A stretch of DNA of 25,723 bases from an uncultured Eubacteriales bacterium (lineage in GTDB: Bacteria > Bacillota > Clostridia > Oscillospirales > Oscillospiraceae). The stretch lies in assembly GCA_900540545.1 (NCBI GenBank), contig UQGJ01000034.1, positions 1 to 25,723 on the forward strand, read 5' to 3'. Both the position numbers and the translations under genes were made by a program. The notes under the pieces are model-generated. The model was not told the DNA's origin. It ran no database searches and saw only the letters and a list, made by a program, of their open reading frames with translations. How positions within the stretch are numbered: the first letter of the stretch is position 1; each line of letters starts with the position of its first letter. Of this stretch, positions 14,576-22,245 are shown one piece after another.

Positions 14576-14587
14576 CTCGTTCTCCTT

Positions 14588-15550
14588 TCAGCGGACGTCG
14601 TCCCCGCGCAGGAACGCCAAGTCATCCGCACACAAAATCAGGTCTGCGCCCGCCAGCGAGTCTTCCAGATGTGCGGACGTCTTCGCGCCCAACACCGCCA
14701 ATCCGGCGGGGGTCCCGCTGGTCAGATAGGCATGACAGATTTGGGTCGGCGTGGCGCCATACCGCCGGCACAACTCGGCGACCCGCCCAACTCTGGCAAT
14801 GTTCTTCGGCGTTTGAAAGGCGGAATACCCCTCCAGCGCCGGGCAGTCCAGCCCCTGGGCGATGGCTTTAGAAAAGAAGCCGCGGGTCAGCGGGGTAAAC
14901 GCCATCACCGGCATCCGGGCCTCCTGGTAAAAGGAGGCCTCGGTATCGTTCATACAGACGATGGTGTCGTCCCCCCACATGGCGGGGGTCGCCTCGGCCA
15001 GGCTCCATTGGATTTGGCTGATTGCAAAGGGGGTCAGGCCGTTTTCTGAGGCGAAGCGGTTGGCCCGGGCGATGCGCGCCGCCGTCCAGTTGGACGCTCC
15101 CAGGAAGCGGACCTTGCCCGCCCGCACCAGTCCGTCCAAAAACGGCATCAGCTCCTCCACGGGGAAATCGGGGTCGTCCCGGTGGAGAAAATAGAGGTCC
15201 GTGTGGTCGGTGCCCAGCGCCCGCAGACTGTCCTCCAGGTCCTTTCGCAGCTCAGCGGGGCGGATTCGGGAGCGGTGCATCTCTCCCTTGGGGGGAAAGC
15301 CCCCCTTCGTGGACAGCACGACCCTGTCGCGGCAGCCGCGCAGGGAGAGATACCGGCCCAGGACCTCTTCGCTGGCGCCGCCTCCATACATCCGCGCGGT
15401 GTCGACGCAGTTGCCGCCCGCGTCCAGGTAGCGGTCCAGCAGGGCCGCGGCCTCGCCATCGGAGATCGCGCCGCCCACGCTGCCGGTCCCGAACACCAGC
15501 CGGGACAGGCGGAGGCAGTCCCCTCCGGCGGTCAGTTCCAGGGCGCGCAT
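14588..15550 (-). CDS. Aldo/keto reductase
   Basis: 320 residues of the AKR superfamily (TIM barrel, NADPH-dependent carbonyl reduction). The catalytic tetrad is present: D50 and Y55 (VDTARMYG), K82 (STKGG) and H123 (YFLHRDD). The GASNW motif (about 151-155) and a C-terminal cofactor segment (LAVLGAKTSAHLED) are also visible. The ATG follows AGGAGG by seven bases and lies 19 bases inside the end of the regulator gene, so it is translated from the same message. The desulfidase gene begins 12 bases after its stop. It probably reduces an aldehyde or ketone arising in the pathway of this island; the substrate is unknown. Confidence 0.88.
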   Translation of the reverse strand: MRALELTAGGDCLRLSRLVFGTGSVGGAISDGEAAALLDRYLDAGGNCVDTARMYGGGASEEVLGRYLSLRGCRDRVVLSTKGGFPPKGEMHRSRIRPAELRKDLEDSLRALGTDHTDLYFLHRDDPDFPVEELMPFLDGLVRAGKVRFLGASNWTAARIARANRFASENGLTPFAISQIQWSLAEATPAMWGDDTIVCMNDTEASFYQEARMPVMAFTPLTRGFFSKAIAQGLDCPALEGYSAFQTPKNIARVGRVAELCRRYGATPTQICHAYLTSGTPAGLAVLGAKTSAHLEDSLAGADLILCADDLAFLRGDDVR

Positions 15551-16206
15551 TCCACAGCCTCCTGGCCGGACTGCAGCTCCGGCTGAATTGAACGGATATC
15601 GTTTTGAAGGGCCAGCACTGCGCCCTCGCAGTCCCCATCGACGATGAGCTGCTCAATGCGCTCATGGGAGGAGCTTGTCATCACCTTATGGGAATCCCGC
15701 GTAAAGCGATAGAGCTGCATATAGGCCATGGTCTGCATCTGCATGCAGCGCTCCAAAATGGACATGCCGAATTCGTTGTTGGAAAAGGAATAGAGCTGGC
15801 GGTGGAACTGCATATTGTCATCCCACAGGTCCCGGGCGGTGGCGTCCTTGTCCAGCAGGAGCAGACGGCTGCGCAGATTGTACTCCCTCAGAAGGTTGAA
15901 CTCAGCCTGCGTCAGGTTGAAGAAGCACGCCCGCAGGCTGGCGGTCTCAATCAGCACCCGCATTTCGATCATCTCGCGCAGCTGCTTCTCCGGGATGCGC
16001 ACGATCTCATAGCCGTAGCGGGGGATGCTGCGCAGAACGTTGTCCTTGCACAGTTCCAGAAGTGCATCGCGCACGGGAGATTTGCTCACCTGATACTTTT
16101 CTACCAAGCTCTTTTCATTGAATACGTAATCCCAGTCATAGACCCCGTCGATTATGTCATTCCAAATCGCGTTGTAGATGCGTGATTTGATGGTCGATTC
16201 CGACAT
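15532..16206 (-). CDS. GntR-family regulator, FadR/FCD type
   Basis: 224 residues. N-terminal winged helix (about 5-70) with EKSLVEKYQVSKSPVRDALL as the recognition region; C-terminal FCD ligand domain (about 75-215). Of the usual FCD metal ligands, an Asp (129/130), H135 (DNMQFHRQL) and H181 (SSHERI) are present. The last histidine, expected about 22 residues later, is replaced by Gln-Asn-Asp (201-203), so metal binding may be altered. An ATG ten codons upstream is rejected: AGGAGG lies between it and the chosen start. First gene of its operon, divergent from the methyltransferase-transporter operon; it likely controls both through the repeated palindrome in the gap. FCD regulators usually sense carboxylic acids, which is compatible with an amino-acid-like or acid inducer. 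Confidence 0.88.
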   Translation of the reverse strand: MSESTIKSRIYNAIWNDIIDGVYDWDYVFNEKSLVEKYQVSKSPVRDALLELCKDNVLRSIPRYGYEIVRIPEKQLREMIEMRVLIETASLRACFFNLTQAEFNLLREYNLRSRLLLLDKDATARDLWDDNMQFHRQLYSFSNNEFGMSILERCMQMQTMAYMQLYRFTRDSHKVMTSSSHERIEQLIVDGDCEGAVLALQNDIRSIQPELQSGQEAVECAPWN

Positions 16207-16237
16207 ATCAGAGCCGCCTCCTGATTCAAATTCCATC

Positions 16238-16254
16238 TGATAATATTAATAACA
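16238..16254. promoter_or_regulatory. Candidate GntR operator, copy 1
   Basis: The 17-bp sequence TGATAATATTAATAACA is symmetric at 6 of 8 base pairs (pattern TGnTAnTA-n-TAnTAnCA). It lies directly downstream of the regulator gene's -10, where a bound protein would block its own transcription. The identical 17 bases recur at 16527-16543. Confidence 0.55.
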
Positions 16255-16261
16255 CGCCAAT

Positions 16262-16290
16262 ATATTACAGCATGACGGCCCCTCTGTCAA
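16262..16290 (-). promoter_or_regulatory. Promoter of the gntR-reductase-desulfidase operon
   Basis: On the minus strand TTGACA (-35, 16285-16290) and TAATAT (-10, 16262-16267) are 17 bases apart. The predicted start is at about 16255, touching operator copy 1. Confidence 0.65.
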
Positions 16291-16475
16291 TGCCAAACAC
16301 AAATTTCATTATTTTAATATAGTTCTAGCTAAATATATGTCACATTATCTATACTTTAATATATATAAATTACATTATTTCAAGATTCCATTTCTTTCTT
16401 CATTGTCTTTTTCGACAAAATATTTCAAATTATTCGTGCTAATTCACAAAATATTATTGCAACCAAACAATTCTA
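16291..16475. other. AT-rich core of the divergent control region
   Basis: About 185 bases, roughly three quarters A+T, between GC-rich genes, with no reading frame of note. It holds several T- and A-tracts and may be intrinsically curved. No other motif is recognised. Confidence 0.4.
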
Positions 16476-16504
16476 TTGACAATATATACGTATGATGCTA
16501 CCAT
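16476..16504 (+). promoter_or_regulatory. Promoter of the methyltransferase-transporter operon
   Basis: A perfect TTGACA (16476-16481), 17-base spacer, then TACCAT (16499-16504) with an extended TG one base upstream (16496-16497). Transcription would start near 16511, with operator copy 2 lying 16-32 bases downstream. Confidence 0.7.
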
Positions 16505-16526
16505 CACATTGTGCTAATAATACTAG

Positions 16527-16543
16527 TGATAATATTAATAACA
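16527..16543. promoter_or_regulatory. Candidate GntR operator, copy 2
   Basis: Identical over 17 bases to copy 1 (16238-16254) and in the same orientation. It lies between the predicted transcription start and the ribosome binding site of the first gene, a position suited to a roadblock repressor. Confidence 0.55.
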
Positions 16544-16569
16544 TGATTAATGAAACAGGAGGATTTGAA

Positions 16570-17535
16570 ATGAACAAGCGGGAGCGGGTGCTGACGGCAG
16601 TGGCCGGCGGAATACCGGACAGGGTACCCAGTGGATTTTGGCTGCATTTCCCCCAGGGCTGCGAGTCCGGCGACCAGGCGGTGGAGGCCCATCTGGCCTT
16701 TTTTGAACAGAGCGGTACCGACCTGTGCAAGGTCATGAACGAAAACAGCCTGCCCAACCATCCGGCATTGAACACCGCGGCAGATTGGGGGCGGCTGGAG
16801 CCGATTCCCCATGATGCGCCCTTCCTGCAGCGCCAAGTGGAACTTGTGCGCAGGGTGTGCCAGGCGGTGAACGGCCAGGCCGTTGTGCTGGCCACCATCC
16901 ATGGCATGGTGGCCTCCGCGTTCCACTATCTGGGCGGCGGCGAGCTGTATGACAACGACAAGCTGGCGGTGACCCGCCATCTGCGGGAGGACCCCCAGGC
17001 GTTCCGCCACGGGATGGACGTGATCGCAGACTATCTGGACTACCTGTGCGGCGCCTGTCTCGAGGCGGGCGCGGACGGGCTCTACTTCGCGTCCCTGGGT
17101 GGGGAGACCGCCATGATGACCGACCAGGAATTCGAGTCGTTTTTCAAGCCCTACGAGGTCGCCCTGCTCCAAAAATACGACCAGAAAGCCCCCTGCTTCA
17201 ATGTGCTGCACATGTGCAAGGACCATCTCAACCTGTCCCGCTATCTGGGCTATCCCACCCGCGTCATCAACTGGGGCGTATACGAGGGCAATCTCTCCCT
17301 GACGGAGGGGCGGGCGCTGTTCGGCCCGGACCATGTGCTGTTGGGCGGGTTAGACGACCGGGCCGGCGTGCTGGTAGACGGGACAGGCGCGGACATTGAG
17401 TCGGCCGTACATAAAGTGCTGGACGAGGTGGGACAGCAGAACTTCCTGCTGGGCGCCGACTGCACCCTGCCCACGGACATCTCGCCGGACCGAATCGCGC
17501 AGGCCGTTCACGCCACGGGGACTTACCGGCACTGA
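16570..17535 (+). CDS. Uroporphyrinogen decarboxylase family protein, MtaA/MtbA-like
   Basis: 321 residues, with the ATG seven bases after AGGAGG; the frame upstream is leader sequence. The fold family includes heme-pathway HemE and the zinc enzymes MtaA/MtbA/CmuA that move methyl groups from methyl-corrinoids to thiols. The protein shows H214-x-C216 in VLHMCKD and C298 in GADCTLP, the H-x-C-(n)-C zinc pattern of the methyltransferases, so a HemE role is unlikely. The start RERVLTAVAGGIPDRVP is also typical of the MtaA-like group. First gene of the plus operon, followed 32 bases later by the Liv-type permease. No corrinoid protein or substrate-specific methyltransferase is encoded nearby, so its methyl donor, if any, is elsewhere. 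It could be a thiol or corrinoid methyltransferase with an untested substrate. Confidence 0.82.
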   Translation: MNKRERVLTAVAGGIPDRVPSGFWLHFPQGCESGDQAVEAHLAFFEQSGTDLCKVMNENSLPNHPALNTAADWGRLEPIPHDAPFLQRQVELVRRVCQAVNGQAVVLATIHGMVASAFHYLGGGELYDNDKLAVTRHLREDPQAFRHGMDVIADYLDYLCGACLEAGADGLYFASLGGETAMMTDQEFESFFKPYEVALLQKYDQKAPCFNVLHMCKDHLNLSRYLGYPTRVINWGVYEGNLSLTEGRALFGPDHVLLGGLDDRAGVLVDGTGADIESAVHKVLDEVGQQNFLLGADCTLPTDISPDRIAQAVHATGTYRH

Positions 17536-17567
17536 GCAGCCGCCCTCCGTGCGAAAGGAGAACTGAT

Positions 17568-18452
17568 ATGGAATTCTTTACGCAGCAGTTGGTCAACGGC
17601 ATCGCGCTGGGCAGCCTTTACGCCCTGACCGCCATTGGTTACTCTCTGGTGTACGCGGTGCTGGAGCTTATCAACTTCACCCACGGCACCATGTATATGG
17701 TGGGCGCCTATCTCTTTTACGTGTTTGTCAGCCTGTGCGGTCTCCCATTCCTGCCCTCGTTTTTCCTGGCGATCCTGTTGACGGGCTGCCTGGGCTATCT
17801 GATCGAGCGGTATACGCTGCGCCCCCTGCGCAAAAAACACCTGCCCAAATTCACGGCACTCATCTGTACCATCGGCGTATCCATCGTCATCCAGAACGTG
17901 ATGTTGCTCCTGTTGGGCAGCGAGACGCGGCAGTTCCCCACGCTGTTTGACGGAAAATACATCACGGTGGCCGCCGCGAACATCTCCTACATTCAGCTGT
18001 TCGTGATTCTCATGTCCGTGGGCATGATGGTGGGCCTGACCCTGTTCATTCGGAAGTCCAAAATCGGGATGGCTATGCGGGCCACGGCCCAGAACTCGGA
18101 TGCGACCGAGCTGATGGGTATCCCGGTGGACCGCGTGGTGGGGCTGACCTTCTTCTGCGGCGCTGTGCTGGCGGCGGTATCCGGCATCTTTGCGTGCATG
18201 ATCTTCCGCAGCGTCAACCTCTCCATCGGCGTGACCACCGGCAACAAGACCTTTGCCGCCACAGTGCTGGGCGGGATCGGAGAGCTGCGCGGCGCGGTGC
18301 TGGGCGGCCTGCTCATCGGTATTGTGGAGACCTTTACCGCTGGATACATCAGCTCCAGTATGCGCGACATCGCAGCCTTCGTGGTGCTGGTGGTCGTGCT
18401 GATCTTCCGCCCCTGCGGCCTTCTGGGCAAGCCCGTACAGAAGAAGGTGTAA
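17568..18452 (+). CDS. livH: Branched-chain amino acid-type ABC transporter permease (LivH)
   Basis: 294 residues with about eight membrane helices. One of the two permeases of a HAAT-family importer. The N-terminal GSLYALTAIGYSLVYAVLELINF is split by the typical GY-S and NFTHG motifs (NFTHGTMYMVGAY), and the cytoplasmic loop TAQNSDATELMGI is the usual ATPase contact. AAAGGAGA precedes the ATG. It is followed after two bases by livM. The symbol denotes family only: such importers carry leucine/isoleucine/valine, but also urea, amides, aromatic acids and other compounds, and the neighbours here do not suggest leucine uptake. Confidence 0.92.
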   Translation: MEFFTQQLVNGIALGSLYALTAIGYSLVYAVLELINFTHGTMYMVGAYLFYVFVSLCGLPFLPSFFLAILLTGCLGYLIERYTLRPLRKKHLPKFTALICTIGVSIVIQNVMLLLLGSETRQFPTLFDGKYITVAAANISYIQLFVILMSVGMMVGLTLFIRKSKIGMAMRATAQNSDATELMGIPVDRVVGLTFFCGAVLAAVSGIFACMIFRSVNLSIGVTTGNKTFAATVLGGIGELRGAVLGGLLIGIVETFTAGYISSSMRDIAAFVVLVVVLIFRPCGLLGKPVQKKV

Positions 18453-18454
18453 CG

Positions 18455-19426
18455 ATGAAGAAATTAAAAGCACTTCCAAAGAAGTACCGGCTGGCCATGA
18501 CCGGAGTTCTGCTGCTGGCGCTGTTTGTCTTCCCGGCATTGAATCTGAGCCAGTATGTCTACCGCATCTGCGTCATCAGCGTGCTCTACGCCATCCTCGC
18601 CATGTCCCTGAACCTGATTGCCGGTGTGGCGGGGCAGATTTCCCTGGGGCATATCGCCTTTTACGGTATAGGCGCCTACACCTCGGCGCTCCTGTGCGTC
18701 AACTTTGGCGTCTCCGTGTGGCTGTCGATCCTGGCGGCCTTTGTGGTGTCGATGTTCTTCGGCCTGCTGATCGCCATCCCCACGCTGAAGCTCTCCGGCG
18801 GGTACCTGGCCATCCTGACCATGAGCTTCGCCGAGATCATCCGTCTGATCCTGCTCAACTGGACCAGCGTGACCCGCGGCCCCATGGGCATCCTGAACAT
18901 TCCCAAGCCCCAGCTGTTCGGCTACACCATCAAAAGCAGCGCCGCCTTTTTGTATCTGGTTCTCATCATCGCCATCATCGTCTACGTGTCGCTCAATAAC
19001 CTCATCAAATCCAAATTCGGCCGCAACCTGAAGGCCCTGCGGGACGACGAGATTTCCTCCGAGTCCATGGGCATCGACGTTTACCGCCATAAGGTGGTCG
19101 CCTTTGTGATCTCCACCGGTATCGCCGGCATCGCGGGGGCGCTGTACGCCAGCTACATGGAGTTTATTGACCCCTCCAGCTTTATCAGCGACGAGTCCAC
19201 CGTGATTTTAAGCATGGTGGTCCTGGGCGGGATGGGCAATATGAACGGCTCCATCGTCGCCGCGGTCCTGCTGACCGTGCTGCCCGAGGCGCTGCGCTCC
19301 TTCTCCAATTACCGCATGCTGGTGTACGGCGTGGTGCTGGTGGTCATGATGCTGCTGAAAATCACCGACTGGAGCGCGGCAAAGCGGGCGCTGAAAACGG
19401 TCACTACCTTTAAGAAAGAACGCTGA
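18455..19426 (+). CDS. livM: Branched-chain amino acid-type ABC transporter permease (LivM)
   Basis: 323 residues with about nine to ten membrane helices; second permease of the importer. Seen: LNLIAGVAGQISLGHIAFYGIG, in which GQISLGH is the family hallmark, and the loop LKALRDDEISSESMGID that engages the ATPase. The frame is open upstream, but the ATG at 18455, two bases after the livH stop with AAGGTG before it, gives a protein of normal length. Both permeases, both ATPases and the binding protein are present, so the importer is complete. Confidence 0.92.
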   Translation: MKKLKALPKKYRLAMTGVLLLALFVFPALNLSQYVYRICVISVLYAILAMSLNLIAGVAGQISLGHIAFYGIGAYTSALLCVNFGVSVWLSILAAFVVSMFFGLLIAIPTLKLSGGYLAILTMSFAEIIRLILLNWTSVTRGPMGILNIPKPQLFGYTIKSSAAFLYLVLIIAIIVYVSLNNLIKSKFGRNLKALRDDEISSESMGIDVYRHKVVAFVISTGIAGIAGALYASYMEFIDPSSFISDESTVILSMVVLGGMGNMNGSIVAAVLLTVLPEALRSFSNYRMLVYGVVLVVMMLLKITDWSAAKRALKTVTTFKKER

Positions 19427-19440
19427 GGGGAGAGGAACAC

Positions 19441-20235
19441 ATGGATCTGCTGGAAGTAAAGGGCCTGTCGATCTCCTTCGGCGGCCTCAAGGCGGTGCAG
19501 GACGTGTCCTTCACCGTACCGCAGGGAAAGATCGTCAGCGTCATCGGCCCCAACGGCGCCGGGAAAACGACCATCTTCAACATGCTGACGGGTTTCTACC
19601 TCCCCGACGAGGGCAGCATCCTGCTCGACGGCACGGAGATGGTGGGCAAAAAATCCCACGAGTTCATCTCCTGCGGCATTGCGCGGACCTTTCAGAATAT
19701 CCGGCTGTACGCGCAGATGACCGTTCTGGAAAACGTGCTCATCGGCTATCAGTGCAGGCTCGACCAGAACCTGTGGGACGCGCTGTTCCACACGAAAAAG
19801 AAGCGGCGCACCGAGCGGGAGGCGCTGGACAAGGCCCGGGCGGCCCTGGCGGACATCAATCTGCTGCCCTATGAAAACGAGCTGTGCGTCAACCTCCCCT
19901 ACGGCAAGCAGAAGGTCCTGGAAATCGCCCGGGCCCTGATGAGCGAGCCCAAGCTGCTCTTTCTGGACGAGCCGGCGGCGGGGCTGAACCCGCAGGAGAC
20001 CCAGGAGCTCAGCGACTATATCAGAAGCCTGACCCAAAAGGGCTTTACCATCGTGCTCATCGAGCACGACCTGCGGCTGGTCATGGGCATCTCGGACTAT
20101 GTCAACGTGATCGACCACGGTGTCAAGATCGCCGAGGGCATCCCGTCCCAGGTACAGAAGGACCCCGAGGTCATCACGGCCTATATCGGGAAAGGAGGTG
20201 TCAGGCATAATGCTGCTGGAAATCAGCCAACTTAA
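19441..20235 (+). CDS. livG: ABC transporter ATP-binding protein (LivG)
   Basis: 264 residues; first of two nucleotide-binding subunits. Walker A GPNGAGKTT (36-44), the LivG-typical GIARTFQNIRLY, a degenerate signature LPYGKQKVLEIARAL, Walker B LLFLDEPAAGLNP and switch histidine in LIEHDLRLVMGI. The signature LPYGKQ in place of LSGGQ is normal for LivG proteins. The 3' end overlaps livF by 26 bases, unusually long in this operon, and implies coupled translation. Confidence 0.93.
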   Translation: MDLLEVKGLSISFGGLKAVQDVSFTVPQGKIVSVIGPNGAGKTTIFNMLTGFYLPDEGSILLDGTEMVGKKSHEFISCGIARTFQNIRLYAQMTVLENVLIGYQCRLDQNLWDALFHTKKKRRTEREALDKARAALADINLLPYENELCVNLPYGKQKVLEIARALMSEPKLLFLDEPAAGLNPQETQELSDYIRSLTQKGFTIVLIEHDLRLVMGISDYVNVIDHGVKIAEGIPSQVQKDPEVITAYIGKGGVRHNAAGNQPT

Positions 20236-20920
20236 CACCTATTACGGCAACCTGCACGCGCTGTGGGACGTGGAGATGAAGGTAAAGCAGGGGAATATCG
20301 TGGCCCTCATCGGTTCCAACGGCGCCGGGAAATCCACGCTGCTGAAATCCATCGCGGGCACGGTAAAGCCCCGCAGCGGCCAGATCGTGTACGACGGTGA
20401 AAACCTGTGCGGCCTGCCCGCCAACAAGATCGTAACGCGGGGCGTCACCATGTCGCCGGAGGGACGGCAGATCTTCCCCAAAATGAGCGTGATGGAAAAC
20501 CTGATGATGGGCGGCTACACCCGCAAAAAGGACACCCTGGCGCCGTCCTTCGACCGCGTATTTGAACTTTTCCCTATCTTGAAGGAGCGCAGCGGCCAGC
20601 AGGCCGGCACGCTCTCCGGCGGTGAGCAACAGATGCTGGCCATCGGCCGGGCACTGATGAGCAGCCCCAACATGCTGATGCTGGACGAGCCGTCTCTGGG
20701 CCTGTCGCCCATTTTGACCGAAACGATTTTCCAACTGATTGAAGAAATCAAAAAGCAGGGCCTCACCATTCTTTTGATTGAGCAGAACGCCTTTGGCGCG
20801 CTGTCCATCGCAGATTACGGCTACGTGCTGGAAAACGGCAAAATCACACTGGAGGGCACGGGCCAGGAGCTGCTGGACAACGAGAAGGTATATGAATCTT
20901 ATCTGGGAGGGGAGGCATAG
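20210..20920 (+). CDS. livF: ABC transporter ATP-binding protein (LivF)
   Basis: 236 residues; second nucleotide-binding subunit. Walker A GSNGAGKST (35-43), LivF-type MSPEGRQIFPKMSVMENL, signature LSGGEQQMLAIGRAL, Walker B MLMLDEPSLGLSP and switch region LIEQNAFGAL (Gln for His is usual in LivF). The frame is open upstream inside livG; the ATG at 20210 follows AAAGGAGGTG and fits the family's N-terminus (MLLEISQLNTYYG). Confidence 0.93.
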   Translation: MLLEISQLNTYYGNLHALWDVEMKVKQGNIVALIGSNGAGKSTLLKSIAGTVKPRSGQIVYDGENLCGLPANKIVTRGVTMSPEGRQIFPKMSVMENLMMGGYTRKKDTLAPSFDRVFELFPILKERSGQQAGTLSGGEQQMLAIGRALMSSPNMLMLDEPSLGLSPILTETIFQLIEEIKKQGLTILLIEQNAFGALSIADYGYVLENGKITLEGTGQELLDNEKVYESYLGGEA

Positions 20921-20975
20921 AAGAGCGCACCGCACCGGAATGCAACTATGACATGAAATATGGAAGGAGAACACA

Positions 20976-22181
20976 ATGAAAAAGACAATCAGTTTGGTCC
21001 TGTCCCTGGTCATGGCCCTCACGCTTCTGGTGGGCTGTGGGAATACCGCCGGCACGCCGAATTCCGACCCCGCGGGCACGACGCCCGGTCAGACTCAAGA
21101 TACCCCCCCGGCCGGGAGCGGCGAAAAATACTATATCGCCTGCGGCGCGCCCTTCACCGGCGATGACGCCCAGTACGGAAACTTCTTTCAGAAAGCGCTG
21201 GATATGAAGGTCAGCGAAATCAATGAAGCGGGCGGCATCAACGGAAAGCTGATTCAAATCGACTACTTCGACGACAAGAGTACACCCAAGGAGGCCTCCA
21301 ATATCGCCCAGATGGTGACCTCCGACCCCAAATACATCGCTGAGATCGGCAGCTACAACAGTACCTGCGTGCTGGCCGGCGCGCCCATCTACCAGCAGGC
21401 CGGCATGGTCCAGATGGCCCCCACCGCGGGCCACCCCGATATCACCAAAGCCAACGACCATCTGTTCCGTCTGCAAAACTCCAACGACGTGGAGTACACC
21501 TGGCTGGCCGACGTGGCCGTAAACAAGATTGGCCTGAAAAAGATCGCCATCGTCCACCTGGAGAACGACTCCGGCATCGTACTCAGTCAGATTCTGAACG
21601 AAAAGATTCCCGAGATGGGCGGCGAGGTCGTGCTGACCGAGAGCTACGTGCAGGGCCAGGTCAGCGACTTCTCCTCGATCCTCACCAAACTCAAGGCGGC
21701 CCAGCCCGAGCTCGTCATCTGCGTGACCAGCTATAATGACATGGGCACCATGCTCCAGCAGGCCAAGCAGATCGACCTGGGCGACGTGAAATGGGTGTCC
21801 AGCGGCATGATCTATTCCGACGATTTCCTGAAGCTGGCCGGGGACGCCGGCGAGGGCGTGTACTCCATGACCATCTTCTTTGCCGACAACCCGGACGAGC
21901 GCATCGCGGACTTTACCGCAAAGTACCGCGCGCTCTACAACGACGAGAACCCCAACTACTTTGCAACCAACGCCTACGAGGCCCTGGCCCTCATCGAGGC
22001 CGCCCTGAAAAACGGCGCCGACGACCGCGCCTCTCTCTACGACGAGCTGCTGAAAATCAAGGAGTGGAACGGCGAGACCGGCTACGCCACCTTTGACGAC
22101 GACCGCATGGTCAACCGCGATATGACCGTCATCAAGGTGGAAGACGGCAAGTGGGTGGTTGCCCCCGAGAACGACAACTAA
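20976..22181 (+). CDS. Substrate-binding lipoprotein of the Liv-type ABC importer
   Basis: 401 residues, of the Peripla_BP_6 (LivJ/LivK-like) family. Signal peptide with lipobox LVGC, so C21 would be lipidated, then a Thr/Pro/Gly-rich linker (about 22-48) and the two-lobe binding domain starting at KYYIACGAPFTGDDAQYG. The segment GGINGKLIQIDYFDDKSTP is the usual family landmark, here with DDKS. The ligand pocket segment GSYNSTCVLAGAPIY differs from the classical leucine-binding proteins as I remember them, so the substrate is open. It lies last among the transporter genes, after a 55-base gap with GGAAGGAGA before its ATG. It is the component to test for specificity. Confidence 0.9.
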   Translation: MKKTISLVLSLVMALTLLVGCGNTAGTPNSDPAGTTPGQTQDTPPAGSGEKYYIACGAPFTGDDAQYGNFFQKALDMKVSEINEAGGINGKLIQIDYFDDKSTPKEASNIAQMVTSDPKYIAEIGSYNSTCVLAGAPIYQQAGMVQMAPTAGHPDITKANDHLFRLQNSNDVEYTWLADVAVNKIGLKKIAIVHLENDSGIVLSQILNEKIPEMGGEVVLTESYVQGQVSDFSSILTKLKAAQPELVICVTSYNDMGTMLQQAKQIDLGDVKWVSSGMIYSDDFLKLAGDAGEGVYSMTIFFADNPDERIADFTAKYRALYNDENPNYFATNAYEALALIEAALKNGADDRASLYDELLKIKEWNGETGYATFDDDRMVNRDMTVIKVEDGKWVVAPENDN

Positions 22182-22245
22182 ACTGCTAAAACCCTCCACG
22201 GCCCCACTTTACCGCCGCGGAGACACAGGAAAAGAGGCTATCTTT

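Noticed and set aside
16570..17535. Heme biosynthesis uroporphyrinogen decarboxylase (HemE)
   Set aside because: The protein has the zinc H-x-C and C pattern of methyltransferases and no other heme genes are nearby.
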